A DNA stretch of 21,561 nt, taken from NCBI GenBank assembly GCA_900550135.1, contig URQO01000031.1, positions 1 to 21,561 of the forward strand, in the 5' to 3' direction. A program made the position numbers and the translations under genes. Positions within the stretch are counted from its first letter, which is position 1. Every line of letters starts with the position of its first letter. Of the stretch, positions 15,806 through 21,561 are shown one piece after another. The notes below the pieces were generated by a model. The model was not told where the DNA came from and made no database searches. It worked only from the letters and a program-made list of their open reading frames with translations. Source of the DNA: an uncultured Eubacterium sp. Lineage in GTDB: Bacteria > Bacillota > Clostridia > Lachnospirales > Lachnospiraceae.

Positions 15806-15874
15806 CCGGCTATCGTGTTAAGATAATAGATATATGTAATGAAAGGGGAAAGTGTAACAACACAATGTATATTT

Positions 15875-16993
15875 ATGAAAATAGAATGGAAGCAATGTTT
15901 TAAAGTCGGAATAAGTATATTTATATTATTTTTATGTATAAATTATTGGAGTAAGGTAGGAGATCTGATTGGTGTATTCTTAAGTGGAATTACACCTATA
16001 TTGGTAGGACTGGCCATAGCTTATATGGTCAATATTTTTATGAGTGGTTTGGAAAAAAGATATTTTCCAAATAGTAAGAAAGATATTGTAAACAAAACAA
16101 GAAGACCGGTTTGTCTTGTGGCAGCTATTATTATGGTGTTGGCAGTAATAGCATTGTTAATATATATGATTATTCCTGAATTGGTAAGATGTATAGAAAC
16201 TTTTGTAAAAGGTTTGCCACAGCTTGTAAATGATATTACAGAAAACAAGTATATACAAAAAATGGTTTCACCGGAAGCTTTAGACAAAATTGAAAATATG
16301 AAATGGGAAAGTTATGTTGAAAAAATAAGTACAATGTTGTTCTCAGGAATAGGTGGAGCTGTAAACACAGTTGCAGAAGTGGCATCTTCTGTTATATCCA
16401 TTGCGGTTACAGTTGTACTTGGTATTATTTTTGCGCTGTATTTTTTAACAGGAAAGGAAAGCATGATTTTCCAAAGTAAAAGAGTTTTAAGAGTTGTATT
16501 GAAAGAAAAATGGTATAACAAAATCATGCATTACATTTTCATATTTGATGATTGTTTTCATGGATATATTATTGGAAAATTAATAGATGCGTTGGTTCTT
16601 GGTAGTATGTGTATTGTAACAATGCTGATATTCCGTTTACCATATGCCCTTATGATTGGAACGCTTATTGGATTTACGGCACTTATTCCTGTTGTTGGTG
16701 CTTATGTTGGAACAGGTGTTGGAGCACTGATGATTTTAGTTGATTCTCCAATGAAAGCATTAGTATTTATTATTATTATTTTATTAATACAGTTGATTGA
16801 ATCTAACGTAATTTATCCAAAAATCATGGGAAGTTCTCTGGGATTGCCTGGAATATGGGTATTAGTAGCAGTAACTCTTGGTGGCAGTTTATTTGGAATT
16901 ATAGGTATGCTTATTGGAGTACCAATAGTTGCAAGCGTTTACAAAATAGCAGAAGAAGGCATAGCAAAACGGGAAAAGAAAAAGAGTTTATGA
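15875..16993 (+). CDS. AI-2E family transporter (TqsA/PerM-like membrane protein)
   Basis: This is a polytopic membrane protein of the AI-2E (formerly UPF0118) family, whose members include the E. coli AI-2 exporter TqsA and putative permeases; the substrate here is unknown. There are about eight hydrophobic segments: two near the N-terminus, one before the soluble region around FVKGLPQLVNDI, and the rest in the C-terminal half, including the family-typical IGFTALIPVVGAYVGTGVGA and GSLFGIIGMLIGVPIVA. The start is uncertain. ATG 15839 has no ribosome site, whereas AAAGGGG lies at 15842-15848, inside that reading. ATG 15875 gives a start typical of the family (MKIEWKQCFKVGI) and 372 residues and is preferred, although the purine run is 26 bases upstream. 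The gene is monocistronic. Confidence 0.85.
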   Translation: MKIEWKQCFKVGISIFILFLCINYWSKVGDLIGVFLSGITPILVGLAIAYMVNIFMSGLEKRYFPNSKKDIVNKTRRPVCLVAAIIMVLAVIALLIYMIIPELVRCIETFVKGLPQLVNDITENKYIQKMVSPEALDKIENMKWESYVEKISTMLFSGIGGAVNTVAEVASSVISIAVTVVLGIIFALYFLTGKESMIFQSKRVLRVVLKEKWYNKIMHYIFIFDDCFHGYIIGKLIDALVLGSMCIVTMLIFRLPYALMIGTLIGFTALIPVVGAYVGTGVGALMILVDSPMKALVFIIIILLIQLIESNVIYPKIMGSSLGLPGIWVLVAVTLGGSLFGIIGMLIGVPIVASVYKIAEEGIAKREKKKSL

Positions 16994-17304
16994 GAAAATA
17001 AACACAATAAAAACATAAATAAGAAAATAACTTATAATAAAAAATTAAAATAAAAAAAATAATTCATAATAAAAGAATTAAAATATAAATAAGAAAAAGT
17101 GTATTGTTAAAGACAAAAAGTTCAGTTTGCAATGCACTTTTATAATACCAATTTTGGAACAAAAGAATAAAATGGTACACAAAAAAACGAAATTGGTTTG
17201 CTTTTTAAAAGAAAGACTGATAGTATATATAATAAAAGAGATTATAAAATTAAAAATGAGATTGTAAAAATATAGCAAATGAAGAGCATGAGAAGAGGTA
17301 ATTT
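16994..17304. other. AT-rich spacer before the MATE gene
   Basis: The first 100 bases are almost pure A/T, mostly A runs broken by T, with no coding signal. A terminator-like hairpin follows (17095-17141). Then comes the inverted repeat ACCAATTT (17147-17154) with AAATTGGT (17190-17197). A TATAAT box lies at 17228-17233, about 75 bases before the MATE start, without a good -35. No gene is visible here. Confidence 0.5.
17095..17141. terminator. Possible terminator after the AI-2E family gene
   Basis: AAAAGTGTATTG (17095-17106) pairs with CAATGCACTTTT (17130-17141) through 12 pairs including one G.U, with a 23-base loop. The T-tract is only four bases, so strength is doubtful. Confidence 0.45.
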
Positions 17305-18651
17305 ATGGGAACAGGAAAAAGAGCATTATTAAAAGAATTTGTTTTATTGGCAATTCCAATAATGCTCCAACAGTTATCAGGAAACATTTTAAATATATGT
17401 GATACAATAATGGTTGGAAAAATATCAGACAAAGCCATTAGTGCAGTAACAGTAGCCAACAAGACATATTTGATTTATACATTATTTATATTTGGAATAT
17501 CCAGTGGAATCAGTATGTTTATGAGTCAGTATTATGGTGCAAAGCAGTATGGTCTTGCAAAGAAAGCATACAAATTTGGAGTGGAAGTATGTCTTGTAAT
17601 AGCAACTGTATTTGTGGTGGCATTGATTATTGCACCGGAAGTTTTTATCAGATTGTTTGTAAATAGTCAGGAAATAGTTGACAATGGAATAAAATATATA
17701 AGCGTTGTAAGGTGGTCATACATTCCAATTGCACTTTCCCAGATTACAGCAGTGTATTATAGAGTGTTTAAAAAACAAAATATACCAATGATATTAAGTA
17801 TGGTATCGGTAGCTTTAAACGTATTGTTTAATTATACATTTATTTATGGAAACTTCGGAATGCCAAGACTTGGAATTGAAGGTGCGGCAATTGCCACAAC
17901 ATTGTCAAGATACATTGAGTTTGCAATTAGTTTTATAATATTACTTGTATTTAACAACGGAAAAGAAATCTTTCTGGACAGAAAGGTTAAATTGTCCTTT
18001 AGTAAAAAAATCAAAATTATACAGAAAACAATTCCGCTTATGTTTAATGAAGGATTGTGGGCAATAGCATTAAGTCTTATATTTAGAAATTACTGTTTGG
18101 TTAGTGAAACATATATTCCAGCCATTACAGTTGTAGATAATGTATATGATTTGATAAATGTTGCTTATTTCGGATGTTCAATGGCATCAGGTATTGTTAT
18201 TGGAAAAATACTTGGAACAAATAATATGGACAGGGCAAAACGTGTGGCAAAAGGACTTATATGTATTTGCCTGACAACCAGTATTTCCAGCTCGGTGATT
18301 ATATTTATTACAGCAGGATATATTCCAAAGTTGTTCTCACTGACAGGTAGTGTATTTGCCATGTCCACCACACTTCTTATAACAAAGGCAGCCTTTAGCT
18401 GGACACAGGGCTATAGTGAGACTATTTATTATATATTAAGAGCAGGAGGAGACGTAAAAGCGGTTCTTACAATTGATGGATTGTTTATGATGTATGGTCC
18501 ATTTCTTATGAGTACGCTGGTGTCCCATCTGACCAGCCTGCCAATACAGACAGTTTATTTATGCACAGAGGCAACGTATATTATAAAAATCGTTGTGGCT
18601 ACTTATTTTTTGAAACGTGGACGTTGGTGCAGAAATTTAACGGAATCATAA
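17305..18651 (+). CDS. MATE family efflux transporter
   Basis: This cation-coupled multidrug/toxin exporter of the MATE family is expected in the cytoplasmic membrane. The 448 residues form two six-helix halves. The first shows LAIPIMLQQLSGNILNICDT and MVGKISDKAISAVTVANK (about 12-50), followed by GISMFMSQYYGAKQYGLAKK. The second begins near KIIQKTIPLMFNEGLWAIAL (about 232-251). The C-terminus RGRWCRNLTES matches the usual (G)xWxxNLT ending. AGAGG (17294-17298) lies 6 bases before ATG 17305. It is monocistronic, with a terminator at 18696. Whether it exports drugs, a metabolite or a flavin-like compound cannot be told; it lacks obvious features of the DinF or NorM subgroups. Confidence 0.92.
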   Translation: MGTGKRALLKEFVLLAIPIMLQQLSGNILNICDTIMVGKISDKAISAVTVANKTYLIYTLFIFGISSGISMFMSQYYGAKQYGLAKKAYKFGVEVCLVIATVFVVALIIAPEVFIRLFVNSQEIVDNGIKYISVVRWSYIPIALSQITAVYYRVFKKQNIPMILSMVSVALNVLFNYTFIYGNFGMPRLGIEGAAIATTLSRYIEFAISFIILLVFNNGKEIFLDRKVKLSFSKKIKIIQKTIPLMFNEGLWAIALSLIFRNYCLVSETYIPAITVVDNVYDLINVAYFGCSMASGIVIGKILGTNNMDRAKRVAKGLICICLTTSISSSVIIFITAGYIPKLFSLTGSVFAMSTTLLITKAAFSWTQGYSETIYYILRAGGDVKAVLTIDGLFMMYGPFLMSTLVSHLTSLPIQTVYLCTEATYIIKIVVATYFLKRGRWCRNLTES

Positions 18652-18695
18652 ATTTAATATTAAAAATGAGGAAGAGATGTAAAAAGTTCTTAATT

Positions 18696-18736
18696 AACAC
18701 AGGTGCCTTTGCCGTTGGCAATGCACCTGTGTTTCT
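18696..18736 (+). terminator. Terminator after the MATE gene
   Basis: AACACAGGTGC (18696-18706) pairs perfectly with GCACCTGTGTT (18723-18733). An inner stem TTGCC/GGCAA (18709-18721) continues it after a small bulge. Only TTTCTT follows, so the tract is short, but the stem is very stable. Confidence 0.75.
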
Positions 18737-18839
18737 TCATGTATAAATAATGATTAGTGCTTATTTTTAGGAGAATTTCTTTATTTGTAAATTATATTTA
18801 TTTAAATAATGAAAAATATATGAAATGTTAAAAAAATAA

Positions 18840-18867
18840 TTGAAAAATAATCTAAAAGTAGTAGGAT
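18840..18867 (+). promoter_or_regulatory. Possible promoter of the DUF6110-like/ATPase pair
   Basis: TTGAAA (18840-18845), 16 bases, TAGGAT (18862-18867). The -10 matches consensus at four of six positions. It is the best candidate between the MATE terminator and ATG 18906, but weak. Confidence 0.35.
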
Positions 18868-18905
18868 AAAAGGGTAAAACCATATAAGACAAGGAGGAAT
18901 TTGAA

Positions 18906-19163
18906 ATGGATATTTTAAAAAAAGTTGGAATGTTTGCAGCAGGTACATTATTTGGTACAGCAGGCATCAAAGTTTTAACAAGTAAGGATGCAAAGAAAGT
19001 ATATGCAAACTGTACTGCAGCAGTATTAAGAGCAAAGGACTGTGTAATGGATACAGTTACTTCTGTTCAGGAAAATGCAGAAGATATATATGCTGAAGCA
19101 CAGCAGATAAATGAAGAAAGAGCAGCAGAAGAAGTAGTATACGACGACGAAAGTGCAGAATAA
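18906..19163 (+). CDS. Small single-span membrane protein, DUF6110-like, coupled to the P-type ATPase
   Basis: This is an 85-residue protein of unknown function resembling the DUF6110 family. One short hydrophobic segment lies at about 7-24 with glycines at 8, 13, 17 and 20, a glycine-zipper pattern. A predicted helix follows (about 26-75) with two cysteines (Cys36, Cys46), then an acidic tail (EEVVYDDESAE). AAGGAGG lies 8 bases before ATG 18906. Its stop overlaps the ATPase start by one base (TAATG), so the two proteins are translationally coupled and probably act together. The layout (glycine-rich N-terminal span, helix, acidic C-terminus, encoded directly before a metal P-type ATPase) parallels mycobacterial PacL1, a metal-binding scaffold for CtpC. 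That parallel is architectural, not sequence homology, and the role as metal chaperone or assembly partner is inference. Confidence 0.8.
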   Translation: MDILKKVGMFAAGTLFGTAGIKVLTSKDAKKVYANCTAAVLRAKDCVMDTVTSVQENAEDIYAEAQQINEERAAEEVVYDDESAE

Positions 19164-21241
19164 TGAAATTTATAATCAAACATGAAATAAAAGGAAGGAT
19201 TCGTGTACATTTTACAAGTGGAAAAATGTCGTACAAACAGGCCGACACTATACAATACTATTTTGAAAAGCAGGATAGCATTACATCTTGTAAAGTGTAT
19301 GACAGAACCGGAGATGTTGTTCTATGTTACATGGCAGGTAGAGAAGATGTATTAAAGATGCTTCAGACATTTGCCTATGGCATAGTTCAGGTTCCTGAAA
19401 CATATTTGGAAAATTCCACAAGGCGGTTGAACCAGTATTACAAGGAAAAAATAATCCATAAAGTAATACTTCATTATGGCTACAAAGCTTTTCTTCCATC
19501 ATGTTTAAAAATGGGATTGGTTATTTACAATGCCGGCAAATATATTGCAAAAGGTTTAAAGGTACTTGCAAAAGGAAAGATTGAAGTGCCAGTGCTTGAT
19601 GCTACTGCCATAGGTGTTTCTATTGTAAGAAACGACACATCTACAGCAGGTTCAATTATGTTTTTACTTGGCATTGGTGAAATCCTTGAAGAATGGACTC
19701 ACAAGAAGTCAGTTAGTGACCTGGCAAAGAGTATGTCACTAAACATTGATACTGTGTGGGTAAAAAAAGGCGAAATAGAAGAAAAGATTTCATATGGTGA
19801 TGTAAATGTTGATGATGTGGTAATAGCCAGAATGGGTGAAGTTATTCCTTTTGATGGCGTTGTGGTAGATGGTGAGGCTATGGTAAATCAGGCTTCCATG
19901 ACAGGAGAGTCAACACCGGTTAGAAAAACAGAGGAAAGCTATGTATATGCTGGAACTGTTATTGAAGAAGGACAGATATGTCTTCAGGTTAAAAAGACAG
20001 GTGGCGCAGGAAAGTTTGACCAGATTGTTACCATGATAGAGGAATCAGAAAAGTTAAAATCTTCTGTTGAGGGTAAGGCAGAGCACTTGGCAGATAAGCT
20101 TGTGCCGGCTTCTTTAGGTGGAACATTGCTTACATATCTACTTACAAAAAATGCAACAAAGGCAATATCTATTCTGATGGTGGATTATTCATGTGCATTA
20201 AAGCTTGCCATGCCGGTGTCCGTTTTGGCGGCTATAAGACAGGCTGGAAATCACAATATCACTGTAAAGGGTGGAAAATTTTTGGAGAAAGTTGCAGTGG
20301 CAGATACTATTGTATTTGACAAAACAGGCACACTTACAAAGGCAGAGCCGGAAGTAGTTGACGTTGTTCAGTTTAGCGACAAATCAAAAGATGAACTTTT
20401 AAGAATTGCCGCATGTCTGGAAGAACATTTTCCACATTCCATTGCCAATGCAGTTGTAAACAAAGCAATTGAAAAAAATCTTGTGCATGAAGAACTTCAC
20501 AGTGAAGTTGAATATATTGTGGCCCATGGAATCGCAACAACAATATCAAATAAAAGAGCTGTTATTGGCAGTTATCATTTTGTAATGGAAGATGAACATT
20601 GTACCATTCCTTCGGGTAAGGAAGAGTTGTTTGAAAAACTTCCTAGTGAGTATTCACATTTGTATCTTGCCATTGAAAATAAACTGGCAGCAGTTATTTT
20701 AATTGAGGATCCCCTTAGAGAAGAGGCAGCATCAACTATCAGACATCTTAAAAAAGCAGGCATCAAAAAAGTAGTCATGATGACAGGTGACAGTGAGCGT
20801 ACAGCTTCAGCCATTGCAAAAAAAGTAGGTGTAGATGAATACTATTCAGAAGTACTACCTGAAAACAAGGCTGAATATGTAGAAAAAGAAATATCAGAAG
20901 GTCACACAGTTATTATGATTGGAGATGGAATCAATGATTCTCCAGCATTGTCAAAGGCTGATGTTGGAATTGCCATGAATCAGGGCGCATCTGTTGCAAG
21001 AGAAATTGCTGATATTACAATTGACGGTCAGGATTTGGAACAGATAGTTACTTTAATTAAAATAAGCAAAAAACTTATGAAAAAGGTTCATAAAAATTAC
21101 AGAACAATAGTAGGATTCAACAGTGGCTTGATTATACTTGGAGTTCTTGGCATGATACAGCCTACTACATCAGCGCTGTTACACAATGCATCAACACTTG
21201 CCATTGGACTAAACAGCATGAAGGATGTTGAAGAAGATTAA
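19163..21241 (+). CDS. Atypical heavy-metal P-type ATPase (P1B-like)
   Basis: This is an ATP-driven metal-ion pump of the cytoplasmic membrane, probably an exporter; the metal is unknown. The 692 residues begin with a ferredoxin-like HMA-type domain (about 1-75, GRIRVHF) that lacks the CxxC metal site. The actuator carries TGES (248-251). The phosphorylation site is Asp386 in DKTGTLT, with HFPHSIA (422-428) in the nucleotide domain, TGD (541-543) and GDGINDSPAL (587-596). The membrane motif normally CPC reads DYSCALKLAMP (341-351), that is Tyr-Ser-Cys at the CPC positions, and the last helix holds HNASTLAIGLNSM (674-686). The first membrane helices are short and weakly hydrophobic. It starts at ATG 19163, overlapping the upstream stop. 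A large terminator follows, and beyond it a DtxR-like operator hints at iron or manganese. Confidence 0.9.
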   Translation: MKFIIKHEIKGRIRVHFTSGKMSYKQADTIQYYFEKQDSITSCKVYDRTGDVVLCYMAGREDVLKMLQTFAYGIVQVPETYLENSTRRLNQYYKEKIIHKVILHYGYKAFLPSCLKMGLVIYNAGKYIAKGLKVLAKGKIEVPVLDATAIGVSIVRNDTSTAGSIMFLLGIGEILEEWTHKKSVSDLAKSMSLNIDTVWVKKGEIEEKISYGDVNVDDVVIARMGEVIPFDGVVVDGEAMVNQASMTGESTPVRKTEESYVYAGTVIEEGQICLQVKKTGGAGKFDQIVTMIEESEKLKSSVEGKAEHLADKLVPASLGGTLLTYLLTKNATKAISILMVDYSCALKLAMPVSVLAAIRQAGNHNITVKGGKFLEKVAVADTIVFDKTGTLTKAEPEVVDVVQFSDKSKDELLRIAACLEEHFPHSIANAVVNKAIEKNLVHEELHSEVEYIVAHGIATTISNKRAVIGSYHFVMEDEHCTIPSGKEELFEKLPSEYSHLYLAIENKLAAVILIEDPLREEAASTIRHLKKAGIKKVVMMTGDSERTASAIAKKVGVDEYYSEVLPENKAEYVEKEISEGHTVIMIGDGINDSPALSKADVGIAMNQGASVAREIADITIDGQDLEQIVTLIKISKKLMKKVHKNYRTIVGFNSGLIILGVLGMIQPTTSALLHNASTLAIGLNSMKDVEED

Positions 21242-21278
21242 ATGATTTGTATAAAATACACAAATCACGATTATAACT

Positions 21279-21341
21279 AAAAAGGATTATATCTTTATAT
21301 CTGTTAGCAATAATTAGCAGATTGGATATGATCCTTTTTTT
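21279..21341 (+). terminator. Strong terminator of the DUF6110-like/ATPase operon
   Basis: AAAAAGGATTATATC (21279-21293) pairs with GATATGATCCTTTTT (21325-21339) through 15 pairs including one G.U. An inner stem TCTGTTA/TAGCAGA (21300-21321) caps it. Seven T in a row end the structure. The A-tract on the left could allow use on both strands. Confidence 0.9.
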
Positions 21342-21447
21342 GCATAACAGTGTATTTTAATTACATAAAAATATACTATATGTTTTACAGCAAAATTTAA
21401 ATTACAAAAATGACTATGAATTTTGCAGAAAAAAATGTAAAAAGCAC

Positions 21448-21476
21448 TTGCTTTTTTATAAAAGTTAGAGTATTAT
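21448..21476 (+). promoter_or_regulatory. Probable promoter of the next operon
   Basis: TTGCTT (21448-21453), 17 bases, TATTAT (21471-21476). The -35 is poor but the -10 has five of six consensus bases. Transcription would start near 21483, right at the palindrome. Confidence 0.4.
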
Positions 21477-21483
21477 AACTATA

Positions 21484-21499
21484 GTTAGTCAAAACTAAC
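21484..21499 (+). promoter_or_regulatory. Palindrome resembling a DtxR-family metal-regulator box
   Basis: GTTAGT-CAAA-ACTAAC is a perfect inverted repeat with 6-base arms. GTTAG/CTAAC half sites occur in the DtxR/IdeR consensus, which suggests Fe2+ or Mn2+ control. A related half site GTTAGA lies at 21464-21469. The target gene is outside the window. Confidence 0.45.
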
Positions 21500-21561
21500 A
21501 CAAAAAACAATAGTCAAAATATTTACAAAAGTTGTTACCTGGCATTGCCAACTGACTTTTC

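Larger units (their letters stand above)
21242..21561. other. Intergenic region downstream of the ATPase to the window end
   Basis: No gene lies here. It holds a small hairpin GATTTGT/ACAAATC (21244-21266), a strong terminator (21279-21341), and a hairpin AAAAAGC/GCTTTTT (21439-21456) that could be a second terminator. The promoter and palindrome described separately follow. The inverted repeat GCAAAATT and AATTTTGC lies between about 21389 and 21425. The last 60 bases look like the leader of a gene starting outside the window. Confidence 0.6.

Noticed and set aside
17000..17095. Short tandem repeat array or CRISPR in the A-rich stretch
   Set aside because: There is no regular unit or spacer pattern, only low-complexity A/T sequence.

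Overview
The window is about 21.5 kb of low-GC DNA with every recognised gene on the + strand. It looks chromosomal and comes from a butyrate-forming anaerobe of the Clostridia, most likely family Lachnospiraceae. The case rests on a complete crotonyl-CoA/butyryl-CoA gene set in the order thl-crt-hbd-bcd-etfB-etfA, a YtrA-type GntR/ABC module, an AzgA-type purine permease, and a DUF6110-like small protein next to a P-type ATPase. The species cannot be named from the sequence alone. No rRNA, tRNA, CRISPR array, transposase or phage gene was seen.

Layout. (1) 23-1975: NAD-dependent DNA ligase, ended by a terminator whose hairpin contains the -35 box of the next promoter. (2) 2126-5587: a three-gene operon of GntR repressor, ABC ATPase and a large ABC permease with an extracellular domain, with a palindromic operator just after the promoter. 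(3) 5811-6836: branched-chain aminotransferase with its own promoter, an upstream inverted-repeat pair and a leader hairpin, followed by a terminator and a DUF975 membrane protein (6900-7739). (4) 7866-13983: the butyrate operon. It starts from an extended -10 promoter overlapped by a near-consensus Rex operator, so the redox sensor Rex (NADH/NAD+) probably controls it. A terminator-like hairpin separates thl from crt. The operon ends in a 149-bp four-way-junction structure that includes its terminator. (5) 14343-18651: three independent membrane genes, a purine permease, an AI-2E family protein and a MATE exporter, each followed by a hairpin. (6) 18906-21241: a small single-span protein translationally coupled to an atypical metal P-type ATPase, then a strong terminator. 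Beyond it lies a promoter with a DtxR-like palindrome, which suggests that a metal-regulated operon begins outside the window.

How the genes work together. Thl condenses two acetyl-CoA, Hbd reduces the product, Crt dehydrates it, and Bcd with EtfAB reduces crotonyl-CoA to butyryl-CoA, probably by flavin-based electron bifurcation that also reduces ferredoxin. The last step to butyrate (but, or ptb-buk) is not in the window.

The best candidates for undescribed biology are the DUF6110-like/P-type ATPase pair, whose architecture recalls mycobacterial PacL-CtpC, and the cloverleaf element after etfA.
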